The notes: generated from the sequence alone by a model not told the origin. A stretch of DNA of 64,000 nucleotides from Nannocystis pusilla (GCF_020073745.1 NZ_JAIRAU010000001.1:1436501-1500500), one strand, 5' to 3'; counted from the stretch's first letter, positions 47,411 through 57,132 are shown. Program-made: numbers and translations.

Positions 47411-50400
47411 CGGCGCCGGTCCTCCACCTGCAGGTCGACGCTGGCGTCGTGCAGCAGCGGGTACTGGTCGGGCTTGTAGATGTTCATGCGCTCGAGGGCT
47501 TTCTTGGTCCACTCGCTGGCGACGCCGTACTCCTTGCCGCGCTTGATCGTCTCCTCGTACAGCTGGATCGCCTTGACCTCGAACTTGGCCGCCTCGGTCT
47601 CGACGATGTCCTTGTAGGCGAACCAGGGCTCGCTGTACTCCTTGAGCTCGCGCGGGACCGGGGCCTCGCGGATCTTGATGGCGGTCACCTCGAAGGCGTA
47701 GCCGCGGCGGAACATCGCCGCCAGCACCCACTCGATCCGGCGGTACGGAAACACGGAGTCGTAGGACTTGCTGGCGGCGACGACCTTGTCGAACAGGACC
47801 TTGGCGCTGTCGGCGAACTTCTTGCCGGTGCCGGTGAGCTTGAAATCGAGCAGGTCGGCGAGGCTGTACTCCGAGAGCAGGAACTGGGCCTCGGACGGGA
47901 AGTCGGCGGCGTCGGAGGCGGCCTGCAGGCCGCGCGCGGTGTAGAGCGCGACGCACTCGCGGTAGGCGACCTCGGCGCCCTTGCGGTCGCCGCGGGCCGC
48001 CCGCGCCTCGCCGATCCGCAGGTGCGCCTCGACCGACTTGGCGGCCTGCGTCGGGTCGGCGCCGAACTTGGCGAGGAAGCCGGCGAAGGCGGTCTCGGCG
48101 GCCTTGTGGTCGTCGGTCTTGCCGAGCACCGCGGCGGCGCGGAAGCTGGCGTCGGCGGCCTCCTTGGGGTCGGTGGTCTTGGCCGCGTAGCGGGCGAACA
48201 GGTCGGACGACTTCCTGTACTGCTGGAGGTTGTCGAGCAGGTCGGCGGCGTTCTTGAGCGCGAGCAGGCGGTGCTCGCTGTCCTTGTAGCGCTCGTCCTG
48301 GGCCAGCACGAGGTAGCTGGCGACGGCGTCGTCGAACTCGAAGAAGCGGACGTGGTTGAGGCCGGAGCGCAGCAGGGCGTCGTCGGCGAACTCGCTGTCG
48401 GGGTACTGCTTGTAGATGCGCTCGTAGGTCTTGGAGGCGCTGCCGAAGCGGCCGATCTTCTCGTAGGCGACGGCGGCGTTGTTGAGCGCGCGGTCGGCGT
48501 TGGGGTCCTTCGGGGCCTGGTCGACGAGCGCGGTGTAGCGGTCGGCGGCGGCCTCGAACTCGCCGGCCTCGAACAGCTGGTTGGCCTCCTGGAAGCGGAC
48601 CGCGTTGCCGAGGGTCTTGAGGTCGCCGGCGAACTTCTCGCTCTGCTCGGCGTCGCCGCAGCCCTTCTGCAGCAGCTTCTCGGTCCACTCCTGCGCGGCC
48701 TTGAGGTCGCCGCGGATGACCTTGCCGTCGATGATCGAGAAGCCGGCGTTGATGGCGACGTTCTCGCCGCAGTAGTCGTCGATGACGCGGGTGAAGCGGG
48801 CCTCTGCCTCGTCCCAGTGCATGTAGCGCTGGCTGATCGCGCCTGACTTGAAGGCCAGGCTGCCGGCGGCCTTGGCGTCGGGCCTGATGGCGACCAGCTT
48901 GTCGTAGGCGGCCTGCAGCGCGACCAGGGCCTCGGGGACCGGCTTGGGGCCGAAGGGCGGCTTGACCTGGTCCTGCTTCGGCATGTCCGGCAGCGTCAGC
49001 TTGCCGGCCTTCTGCTCGCCCTCGACGTAGTCCTCGAGCGAGAACACCACGCCCTCGGCGGCGTCGACCTGGCGGCTGGCCGAGGTGTTGCTGTCGCGCA
49101 CGGCGATGTACTCGCGCGCGGCCTCGAGGTACTGCCCGGAGTAGTAGAGGCTCTCGGCGTAGTCGTAGCGGTACTGGTACGACGACGGCGTGTCGGGGTA
49201 GCGCTGCAGGTAGGCGGCGTAGGCGGCGGCGGCCTTCTTGTACTCCTCCTCGGCCCGCGGGTCGCCGGCGGCGCGCAGGCTCTGGGCGTAGGCGTGGCGC
49301 TCGACCGCGCTGGCGACCAGCGCCTCCTCGACGAGCTTCATCGCGGCGTCGATCGCCTCGGTGTCGGCCTCGTTGGCGTAGAACCACGGGGTGCCGCGCA
49401 GGTAGTTGTTGGCGAGGGCGTCGCGGGCGACGCGGGCGCCGCTCTTGTCGCCGAGGGCGACCTGGGCGTCGAGGATCTTCTTCTGCAGCAGCGGCGCGGC
49501 GGCGGCGGTCGGCCAGCGGGCGAGGGCGCTGTCCCAGATCTTGATGGCGAGCTTGAAGTCGGTCTGGAACGCGTAGAGGTCGCCGAGCGCGGCGTAGATC
49601 TCGGGGACGTGCTTCTCGCCGCCGCGGCCCTTGTAGTCGCGCTCGAGGCGGGCGAAGCCGATCGCGGGGTCGGGGTTGCCGTCGAGGTCCCAGTCGTCCT
49701 CGATGTAACACTTGGCGATGTAGCGGATGGCGTCGTCGCGCAGCGCCATGGCCGAGTCGTCGCCGGCGGCCTTCATGCTCTCGGCCAGGCGCACGTACTC
49801 GTCGAGGCGGGCGGCCGCGCCGGGGAAGTCGCGCTGGAGGTAGAGGGTCCAGGCGATCCGGATGGTGGCCTCGTCGAAGTACGGGCCCTGGGTGTCGCGC
49901 GCGGCCTCGGTGTAGGCCTCGAGCGCGGGGCGCATCTCGTCGAGGTCGTAGTGGATCTCGCCGATCCGCAGCCAGGTCTCGGCGACGTACTTGCTGCCGG
50001 GCTTGCGCGGGTTACAGCCGCTGTAGTCGCCGGCGCGGAAGTTCTTGGCCGGGACGACGCCGCTGCCGTCGGGGCCGGGGACGCCGTAGCGGTCGGCGCA
50101 CACCAGCGCGAGCATGGTCTGCCGGCTCTCGTCGAAGCGCTCCTCCTCGAAGCGCAGGATCGCCATCAGGTACAGCGCGGCGTCGGCGTGGACGTAGCCG
50201 GGGAAGCGGGCGGTGAGGTCGTAGAGGAGGGCGACGCTCTTCGAGTAGTCGACCTTCGGCGGCTCGGGCGGGACGTCGGTCTTCTTTTTGTCCTTGCGGT
50301 CCTCGAACTCGAGCAGGGCTTTCTCGTAGTCGGCCTCGGCGCGGGCGAAGCGCTCGTTGTCGGCCTCGAAGTGGAGCTCGGCCAGGCGGAACAGGATCTC

Positions 50401-50874
50401 CGGGGTCCAGCTCGGGTCGGTCGGGTTCTGCTTGAGGAAGCCGTCGTAGCGGGCGATCGCGGCCTCGCGCAGCTGCAGCGCCTTGGCCTTGTGGGCGGCG
50501 ATCTGGCCGTCGAGCTGCTTCTGCAGCTTGCCGCGGCCGCGCTCGGCCTCGATCACGGTGACGATCGCGAGCGTGTCGGCGGCGATGGTGGCGGCGCGGC
50601 GGTAGCGGGCGAAAATTTGCTCGAGGTCGGCGAGCGCCTTGTCGTCCTCGGGGGTCTTCGGCAGGCGCGCCGGCGGGACCGACAGCGCTCGCCGGTCGAC
50701 CGCGCCGCTCGGCTCGCGGGCGACGCCCGAGCCGGGCTCGCCGAGGATGCCCTGCCAGCCCGAGGGCGCCGGCAGCTCGCCGCGCGGCAGGGCGGCCGCG
50801 GTGGAGGCTGCCGCAAGAGATATGGCCCATGCGACAGGTATGAGCAGCCATGACCGAGAGGACAGGCGCTTCAC
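47407..50874 (-). CDS. Large periplasmic TPR protein of the envelope-motor cluster
   Basis: A 1,155-residue exported protein. The signal peptide (SWLLIPVAWAISLAAASTAAA) follows the GTG start at 50874, which overlaps the upstream stop by 4 bp (GTGA). The rest is almost all helical repeats: many TPR or half-a-TPR pairs such as PEILFRLAELHFEADNERFARAEADYEKALLEFE and ETWLRIGEIHYDLDEMRPALEAYTEAARDTQGPYFDEATIRIAWTLYLQRDFPGAAARLDEYV. Proteins of this size and make-up occur in the periplasmic Glt/Agl gliding complex and in outer-membrane assembly. No catalytic motif is seen. Its role as a scaffold is inferred from context. Confidence 0.85.
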   Translation of the reverse strand: MKRLSSRSWLLIPVAWAISLAAASTAAALPRGELPAPSGWQGILGEPGSGVAREPSGAVDRRALSVPPARLPKTPEDDKALADLEQIFARYRRAATIAADTLAIVTVIEAERGRGKLQKQLDGQIAAHKAKALQLREAAIARYDGFLKQNPTDPSWTPEILFRLAELHFEADNERFARAEADYEKALLEFEDRKDKKKTDVPPEPPKVDYSKSVALLYDLTARFPGYVHADAALYLMAILRFEEERFDESRQTMLALVCADRYGVPGPDGSGVVPAKNFRAGDYSGCNPRKPGSKYVAETWLRIGEIHYDLDEMRPALEAYTEAARDTQGPYFDEATIRIAWTLYLQRDFPGAAARLDEYVRLAESMKAAGDDSAMALRDDAIRYIAKCYIEDDWDLDGNPDPAIGFARLERDYKGRGGEKHVPEIYAALGDLYAFQTDFKLAIKIWDSALARWPTAAAAPLLQKKILDAQVALGDKSGARVARDALANNYLRGTPWFYANEADTEAIDAAMKLVEEALVASAVERHAYAQSLRAAGDPRAEEEYKKAAAAYAAYLQRYPDTPSSYQYRYDYAESLYYSGQYLEAAREYIAVRDSNTSASRQVDAAEGVVFSLEDYVEGEQKAGKLTLPDMPKQDQVKPPFGPKPVPEALVALQAAYDKLVAIRPDAKAAGSLAFKSGAISQRYMHWDEAEARFTRVIDDYCGENVAINAGFSIIDGKVIRGDLKAAQEWTEKLLQKGCGDAEQSEKFAGDLKTLGNAVRFQEANQLFEAGEFEAAADRYTALVDQAPKDPNADRALNNAAVAYEKIGRFGSASKTYERIYKQYPDSEFADDALLRSGLNHVRFFEFDDAVASYLVLAQDERYKDSEHRLLALKNAADLLDNLQQYRKSSDLFARYAAKTTDPKEAADASFRAAAVLGKTDDHKAAETAFAGFLAKFGADPTQAAKSVEAHLRIGEARAARGDRKGAEVAYRECVALYTARGLQAASDAADFPSEAQFLLSEYSLADLLDFKLTGTGKKFADSAKVLFDKVVAASKSYDSVFPYRRIEWVLAAMFRRGYAFEVTAIKIREAPVPRELKEYSEPWFAYKDIVETEAAKFEVKAIQLYEETIKRGKEYGVASEWTKKALERMNIYKPDQYPLLHDASVDLQVEDRRR
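50823..50864. repeat. 14-bp hairpin repeats, 3 units, inside a signal-peptide region
   Basis: TGGCCCATGCGACA, GGTATGAGCAGCCA and TGACCGAGAGGACA in exact register encode most of the signal peptide of the large TPR protein. Confidence 0.55.
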
Positions 50875-53384
50875 TCGCTGTCCTCCAGCGCCTCGGTGAC
50901 GGCGCGGTCGATGTTCTTGACGCTGCGGTCGCGGGTGCGCTCGAGGTCGCGGGCCAGCTCGAGCTCGGCCTCCTTGGTGGCCCAGGCGACGTCGAGCAGG
51001 CCGACGTCGGCGCGGATCGTCCAGTAGCGGAGGTCGGCGGCGACGTCGCGGATGCCGGCGTGGACGGCCTCGGCGGCGGTGACGTCGGCGCGCGGGCGCA
51101 GGGCCTCGAGCTCGTCGCGGTAGCGGGTGAGGTTGTCGCGCTCCTCGCGGAGGACGTCGAGGGCGCGGGCGAGGCGGGCCTGGGCGGCGGCGGCGAGGCG
51201 CTTGCGGCCGGCGTCGAGGCGGACGAGCAGGCGCTGGCGGCGTTGCCACTGGCCGCGGAGCTCGTCGCCGCCGCCGCCGGGCCAGCTCTGGCCGACGAGG
51301 GCGTTGTAGGCGGCGATCGCCTCGCGCCGGGTGGCCGGGAGCGGGTCGGTGAAGCGGAGGGTCGCGCGCGCGACCTGCAGGCCGCGGTGGGCGTCGGCGA
51401 GGCTGTCCTCGAGCGCGCCGAGCTCGCTGCGCAGGGCGGCGCCCTCCTGGAAGAACGGGTCGGGCGAGCCGCGCCGCGACGACTCCCGGTGCGCGTACTC
51501 GAGGCCGTAGAGGCGCGCGCGCACGGCCCCGGCCTCGGCGCGGGCCTGCGCGAGCGGTTCGCCGAGGTCGGAGACGCGGCGCAGGTGCTTGGACGGGCGC
51601 TCGAACAGGGTGTCGACGGTGCGGCGCATGTCGACGACGGCGCTGTTCGGGCGGCGGCCGGCGGCGCTCAGCAGGGCCTCGCCGGCCTCGCCGAGGTCGC
51701 GGGCGGCGCGGTCGAGCGCCTGCCAGTGGGCGCCGAGGTCGGTGAACAGCAGCGCGCGCTCGGACGAGGCGGCGGCCAGCTCCATGCGCTCGAGCAGGGC
51801 CAGGGTCTCGCGCAGCAGGTGCTCGGTCTCACCTGTCTCTCGGGCCAGGCGCTCGGCCTGCACGGCGCGCGGCAGGTTGCGGGCCAGCGGGATGGCGGCG
51901 CGGGGGACGAGGCTGTCGAGGGCGAAGTGACGCGGGTCGGAGCGGATGACGGCGCCGACGTAGTCGAGGGCGTCGCTGCCGACGGCCAGGGCCGGGGCGA
52001 CGGCCTTGTACTGGTCGTCGAAGTGGCGGCGCAGGGCGGCGAACTCGTCCTCGGCCGCCTTCCAGTTGCGGCGGCGGATCTGCAGCTTGCCGCGCAGCGA
52101 CTTGGCCTCGGCGGCGGCCGGGCTGTCGGGGGTCTCGCGCAGCAGCTGGTCGAGGGCGGCGAGGGCGGCCTCGTGGCGGTCGGCGCGGAGCAGGGTCCAG
52201 GCGATCTCGTACAGCGCCGACTGGTACAGCGGCGAGGCGCGGCCGATCGAGCGGTACGACAGCAGGGCGCCGTCGTAGTCGCCGCGGTCGTGGAAGATCC
52301 GCGCGCGGGCCATCCACGCCAGCTCGCGGATCTCCTGCTCCGCGGGGCCGGGCAGGCTGCGGGTGGCGACGATGCGGTCGAAGCGGACGATGGCGTCGTC
52401 GGGGCGGCCGAGCGCGGCCGCGGCGGCGCCGGCGACGTAGGTGGCGCGCAGCAGGGTGCGCCACGCCGGGCCGGATGTCCCGAGAGGCAGGTCGGCGGGG
52501 GCGAGGCCGTCGAGCTCGGCGAGCGCGGCGTCGTAGTCCCTGGACAGGAACAAAAAGCGGCCCCAGGCGTAGCGCAGCTCGGCGATCCGCTGCTCGGGCG
52601 GGACGGCGGCGACCCAGCCGCGCAGGCGGGTGATGTCGAGCGCGCTGAGCTCGCTGCCGGGGCCGCGGTCGCCGTCGAGGCCGACGGCCTGCATGCGCGC
52701 GCGCAGCTCGGGCATGACCGACAGGCCCTGCTTGCGCGCGTGGCCGCGGGCGCGCGCGGGCGCGGCCAGCTCGAGCAGGCGGGCGACGCTGCGCTGGTGG
52801 AGGCGGCGGCCCTCGGGGCTGGCGTCGGCCAGGGTCAGCGAGAAGCACTCGCTGGCCCACCGGCGCATGCGCAGCAGCAGCAGCGCCTCGCCGAGGTAGT
52901 AGCGGGCCTGCACGGCCGCGGGCGTGCCGCCGGCGTTCTCGAGCAGGTCGAGGAAGACGATCGCGGCGCCCTCGGCGTCGCCGCCCTCGAGCTGGACCTG
53001 GCCGGCGACCAGGCGCTCGGCCAGCTCGGCGGCGCTCGGGGCCGGGAGGGCGGCGGCGACCTGCTCCGCGGCCTTGATCGCGTCCTCCGCGTCGGCGAGC
53101 AGGCGGGCCGCGTCGCCGCCGGGGGCCGGGTCGGCCGCGGCGTACACGGGGGTCCGCAGGGACATGGCGGGAAGGACAGGCTCGATCAGGGCCGCCGGGG
53201 CCCGCAGGGACATGGCCGGAGGGGCAGGCGCGAGCAGGCCGGCCACAGATGGCTGGAGGGACATGCCACCGGGGACAGGTGCGAAGAGACCTGCCCGCAT
53301 GGGCATGTCCCAGGACGCAGCCGAGGCCGCCGCGGGGGCGAGCAGGGCGGCGGCCAGGGCCAGGCGGGCGAAGGCGCGCGGCAT
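50871..53384 (-). CDS. Periplasmic TPR protein with repeat-derived N-terminal segment
   Basis: An 837-residue exported protein. A clear signal peptide (MPRAFARLALAAALLAPAAASAA) is followed by a ~55-residue segment of repeated PAMSLRAP/PGGMSLQP-type peptides, then about 780 residues of helical repeats (for example ADAEDAIKAAEQVAAALPAPSAAELAERLVAGQVQLEGGDAEGAAIVFLDLLE). The repeat-like N-terminal segment is encoded by an array of 14-bp hairpin units (53151-53319), an unusual origin for protein sequence. Other hairpin copies lie at 51834-51847 and 52476-52489. It lies 4 bp after the upstream gene and overlaps the downstream one, so it is within the operon. Confidence 0.82.
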   Translation of the reverse strand: MPRAFARLALAAALLAPAAASAASWDMPMRAGLFAPVPGGMSLQPSVAGLLAPAPPAMSLRAPAALIEPVLPAMSLRTPVYAAADPAPGGDAARLLADAEDAIKAAEQVAAALPAPSAAELAERLVAGQVQLEGGDAEGAAIVFLDLLENAGGTPAAVQARYYLGEALLLLRMRRWASECFSLTLADASPEGRRLHQRSVARLLELAAPARARGHARKQGLSVMPELRARMQAVGLDGDRGPGSELSALDITRLRGWVAAVPPEQRIAELRYAWGRFLFLSRDYDAALAELDGLAPADLPLGTSGPAWRTLLRATYVAGAAAAALGRPDDAIVRFDRIVATRSLPGPAEQEIRELAWMARARIFHDRGDYDGALLSYRSIGRASPLYQSALYEIAWTLLRADRHEAALAALDQLLRETPDSPAAAEAKSLRGKLQIRRRNWKAAEDEFAALRRHFDDQYKAVAPALAVGSDALDYVGAVIRSDPRHFALDSLVPRAAIPLARNLPRAVQAERLARETGETEHLLRETLALLERMELAAASSERALLFTDLGAHWQALDRAARDLGEAGEALLSAAGRRPNSAVVDMRRTVDTLFERPSKHLRRVSDLGEPLAQARAEAGAVRARLYGLEYAHRESSRRGSPDPFFQEGAALRSELGALEDSLADAHRGLQVARATLRFTDPLPATRREAIAAYNALVGQSWPGGGGDELRGQWQRRQRLLVRLDAGRKRLAAAAQARLARALDVLREERDNLTRYRDELEALRPRADVTAAEAVHAGIRDVAADLRYWTIRADVGLLDVAWATKEAELELARDLERTRDRSVKNIDRAVTEALEDSE
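52476..52489. repeat. 14-bp hairpin repeat inside the 837-residue TPR gene
   Basis: TGTCCCGAGAGGCA, with the common CGAG centre, is translated within the helical-repeat region. A weaker copy (TGTCTCTCGGGCCA) lies at 51834-51847. Confidence 0.5.
53151..53319. repeat. Array of nine 14-bp hairpin repeats inside a coding region
   Basis: GGTCCGCAGGGACA + TGGCGGGAAGGACA (53151-53178); GGCCCGCAGGGACA + TGGCCGGAGGGGCA (53199-53226); then TGGCTGGAGGGACA, TGCCACCGGGGACA, GGTGCGAAGAGACC, TGCCCGCATGGGCA and TGTCCCAGGACGCA without a gap (53250-53319). As 14 is not a multiple of 3, three units equal 14 codons. The array is read as repeated MSL-containing peptides just after the signal peptide. Confidence 0.8.
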
Positions 53385-53388
53385 GGGG

Positions 53389-54204
53389 TCACTTGCCCGC
53401 GGGCGCGGCGGCAGGCTCGGCCTTGGCAGCGGCGGCGCCGTCCTGGCCGACGACCTGGAACTCGACGGCGGGGCGGTCCTTCATCTCGGTGGTGAGGTTG
53501 CCGCGCTCGTAGCCCTTGCTGACCAGCTTGAAGCTGCCGCCCTCGGTGACGTTGAAGCTATGGGTCTGCGGCGACTTGAAGGTGTAGCCGCGCAGGTACG
53601 TGAAGACGCCGTAGCCCTGGCCCTGGTAGGTGAGCTCGACGCGGGCCTCGTGCGGGCCGGGCGGCAGGGTGCCGTCGAACACGAGGATCTCGTCCTCGGC
53701 GTCGAGGCCGCCCGAGTCGTCGCTGCGGGCGAAGATCTGCGCGCCGTCGAGGGTGTAGACGATCCGCACCAGGCGGAAGCCGACGCCCATGAGGTTGCGG
53801 TGGGCCAGGACGACGCGCCCGCCGGCGGCGACGCCCGCCATCACCGTGTCGCGCAGGACGGCCAGGCGCGCCTTGCTGCGGAAGATCTTGTCCTTGAGGC
53901 TGTTGACCTCGGCCTCGATGCCGTCGAGGCGGTCGCCGTAGAGGTCCGAGGTGCGCGCGCCGGCGGCTGGATCTTCGCCGAGCAGCCCGCCCTCGCTTTT
54001 GCTCGGGGTGGTGGTCTGCGTCGTCGGCTGGGCCGGCGCCGGATCGGCAGACGCAGGCGCCGCGGCCGGGGCCGCGGAACTCGTCGCAGGCGCCGGCTCC
54101 TTGGCCTTCTTCGGGGCGGGAGCGGCGTGGGCCCACGTCCCCGCCCCGGCGAGGGCGAGGACGAAGACAGCAGAGGAGAGCCGACGCGACGGCGAGGCGA
54201 CCAT
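53389..54204 (-). CDS. Exported coiled-coil/beta protein, first gene of the envelope-motor cluster
   Basis: A 271-residue exported protein. A signal peptide (RRLSSAVFVLALAGAGTWAHA) leads to a Pro/Ala/Thr-rich linker (~residues 27-75), a short coiled coil (YGDRLDGIEAEVNSLKDKIFRSKARLAVLRDTVM) and a ~120-residue beta-rich domain (GGRVVLAHRNLMGVGFRLVRIVYTLDGAQIFARSDDSG, EARVELTYQGQGYGVFTYLRGYTF). This last part looks like a periplasmic beta-sandwich. It ends with an Ala/Pro/Lys-rich tail. The family is not one I can name. It starts the co-oriented cluster that runs to 40687. Confidence 0.78.
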   Translation of the reverse strand: MVASPSRRLSSAVFVLALAGAGTWAHAAPAPKKAKEPAPATSSAAPAAAPASADPAPAQPTTQTTTPSKSEGGLLGEDPAAGARTSDLYGDRLDGIEAEVNSLKDKIFRSKARLAVLRDTVMAGVAAGGRVVLAHRNLMGVGFRLVRIVYTLDGAQIFARSDDSGGLDAEDEILVFDGTLPPGPHEARVELTYQGQGYGVFTYLRGYTFKSPQTHSFNVTEGGSFKLVSKGYERGNLTTEMKDRPAVEFQVVGQDGAAAAKAEPAAAPAGK

Positions 54205-54511
54205 CGGAAGTAGGCTACCAAGGCGCGTAATTCTGAGCCAGTCGGGAGACAATTCGCGGGGCTCCGGGAGCGTGGGCACGTGGAGGGCGGGATCGAACCA
54301 GCGGCGAACGCGCCCGAGATCTTGCTGGGGACGACGAGTCGCTCGTGCGACTCATGAAGTAAGTGGCCAGTTCGCGGCGGTCCTGGTGGAGCTGGAGCGA
54401 TGGTCGAGAAGTACGAGCCGTACTGGCGAAATTCGCCGAGCCAGGTGGTGCTCGAGCGGCGTTGAGGCCGTCGGCGACGAGTTGGTCACGGAGCTCGAGG
54501 CGCGGCGGCGT
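54205..54511. other. Intergenic region upstream of the envelope-motor cluster
   Basis: 307 bp that should contain the main promoter of the large minus-strand cluster. A perfect hairpin, GAGTCGC-TCGT-GCGACTC, lies at 54336-54353; it has the same 7+4+7 geometry as the longest 14-bp units but another sequence. No gene is visible, and a tRNA-like string near 54285 does not fold. Confidence 0.4.
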
Positions 54512-55360
54512 TCACTCGGTCATGGCGCCGAGCCAGATGGTGGTGACCTTGTCGTCCTTCAAGAAGAAGGCGAGGCCGTGGTCGCCGGTGGTGACGATCT
54601 TGTGGTCGTCGCTCGAGTCGATGTGGAACAGCCCGCCGTAGGCCGCCTCGAGCTCGGCCCGCGTGGAGCCAGGACGGATCCCCCGCGCGGTGGCGGAGTC
54701 GCCCGGCGCCTTGACCTCGATGCCGCGGAGGATCTGCGGCTTGCGGGCGGGGGCGGCCATCGTCAGCTGCACGCCGAGCGCGGGGAAGTCCCACTTCTGC
54801 TCGTACTCGTCGAAGATGTTCTTGCGCGACTTGCTCTTGCGCTGCGGCGTGGCGATGAGGGCGACCTCGTCGGCGGTCAGGCCGAGGCGGAATTTGCCGA
54901 GGGTCTCGGTCAGCGCGTAGTCAGCGGCCGCGGGGTTGATCGGCGGGGTCGGGGGGCCGTCGAGGCGGCAGGCCTTCGCGTCCTCCCAGCTGTCGGGCGC
55001 GCTCCCGGCCTTCCACTCGTCGCGCGCGCCGAGCCGATCGCCGGGGTGGGCGGCGCTGACGAGGCGGCAGCCGTGCGTCAAATGATCGTTGGCGGTGGCG
55101 GCGGCGAGCTGCAGCTCGCGCGCCTCGCAGGCGGAGCGCGTCGGCAGGCAGACGGTGTGGGTCGCACGGCTGGCGTCGTAGCGGTCGAAGCAGGCGCACC
55201 ACCAGTCCTTCGCGGCAGGTGGTGCGGGCTCTGCGACGTCGGCGGGGGGCGGTGCCGGTGCGGCGGGGGGCGTGGACGGCGGGGCTGCGGCGGGGGCCGG
55301 TGCGGAGCGATCGCAGGCGCAAGCGAGTGCCAGGAGGACGGCGACGAGCGTCGGGCGCAT
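54512..55360 (-). CDS. Cysteine-containing lipoprotein
   Basis: A 282-residue predicted lipoprotein (MRPTLVAVLLALACAC). A Pro/Ala-rich linker to residue ~50 is followed by a Cys-bearing region (WWCACFDRYDASRATHTVCLPTRSACEARE, THGCRLV, KACRLDG) and a C-terminal ~150 residues with two similar segments (TLGKFRLGLTADEVALIATP and RGIRPGSTRAELEAAYGG), each with the G-x-T-xx-E pattern seen in BamE/SmpA-like folds. This suggests a small envelope-assembly-type module in duplicate, which is tentative. Function unknown. Confidence 0.72.
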   Translation of the reverse strand: MRPTLVAVLLALACACDRSAPAPAAAPPSTPPAAPAPPPADVAEPAPPAAKDWWCACFDRYDASRATHTVCLPTRSACEARELQLAAATANDHLTHGCRLVSAAHPGDRLGARDEWKAGSAPDSWEDAKACRLDGPPTPPINPAAADYALTETLGKFRLGLTADEVALIATPQRKSKSRKNIFDEYEQKWDFPALGVQLTMAAPARKPQILRGIEVKAPGDSATARGIRPGSTRAELEAAYGGLFHIDSSDDHKIVTTGDHGLAFFLKDDKVTTIWLGAMTE

Positions 55361-55426
55361 GGGGCGACGATACCAGCGCAGCGGGCGAGGGCGCGGCGGG
55401 GCGCGGGCGCGACAGTGACAGTGATG

Positions 55427-55454
55427 TGTCCTTCAGGACATGTTTAATTAGAAG
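55427..55454. repeat. 14-bp hairpin repeat, 2 units
   Basis: TGTCCTTCAGGACA (perfect 6-bp stem) and a degenerate TGTTTAATTAGAAG in exact register, about 67 bp upstream of the start of the cysteine-containing lipoprotein gene. Confidence 0.75.
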
Positions 55455-55657
55455 TCGGAGCGAGCTCGCGCGTGTCGGTCGGAGCCTGCCGGACGGGTCG
55501 CGGCGGGATTTCGCCGCCCGGGGGCACGGGGCCGCGGGTCAGCGCTGCCGCTTCGGCGCGTCGGGGTGCGTGCTTCGGGCTCCGGAGCCCGGTGTGGGTC
55601 GGTGCCGCGCTCGCGGGCGAGCGTCGGGTTCGACCAATCTGGATAGCTTTTCGGGCA

Positions 55658-55727
55658 TGTTTTTGAAAGCATGGCCGATAGGGCATGCCCTGACGGGCAT
55701 GTTTAAAAAGACATGCCCAGAAAGACA
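55658..55727. repeat. 14-bp hairpin repeat array, 5 perfect-register units
   Basis: TGTTTTTGAAAGCA, TGGCCGATAGGGCA, TGCCCTGACGGGCA, TGTTTAAAAAGACA and TGCCCAGAAAGACA without spacers. It is one of the two longest intergenic arrays. It lies 63 bp downstream of the metK stop codon (55791). The stems differ between units, from all-GC (TGCCC/GGGCA) to AT-rich with a wobble (TGTTT/AGACA). Confidence 0.9.
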
Positions 55728-55790
55728 GCGCGCGACCGCGGCACGGGGCCGGGGTCGCGCGAGGGCGGCGAGGAGCCGGGGGAGCCGGGC

Positions 55791-56948
<1,158 letters not shown>

Positions 56949-57132
56949 GGGGACTCTCGGTGGCGTGTACGGCGGTTGACGTAAGGATTGGCACCCGCGG
57001 GCGCGGCGCGAGCATATGCGCGCCTTTTGCGCAGGGCAAGCGTTTTACGGGCCATCTGCGGCGATCTCACGCGGACACGTGACGTGCGCGCCACATGCCG
57101 CGGCGAAAACCTCACACGGGCCGGCGAGGGCG

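Larger units (their letters stand above)
55361..55790. other. Intergenic region with two repeat arrays
   Basis: 430 bp between two minus-strand genes. Hairpin arrays lie at both ends (55427-55454 and 55658-55727), and no gene is visible between them. Confidence 0.5.

Noticed and set aside
54275..54300. A string resembling a tRNA T-arm on the minus strand (GGTTCGATCCC)
   Set aside because: The flanking arms do not pair and no matching acceptor, D or anticodon arm lies 60-80 bp away.
56949..57060. SAM or SAH riboswitch upstream of metK
   Set aside because: The leader is GC-rich and can fold, but I cannot match the conserved cores of the known SAM or SAH riboswitch classes.
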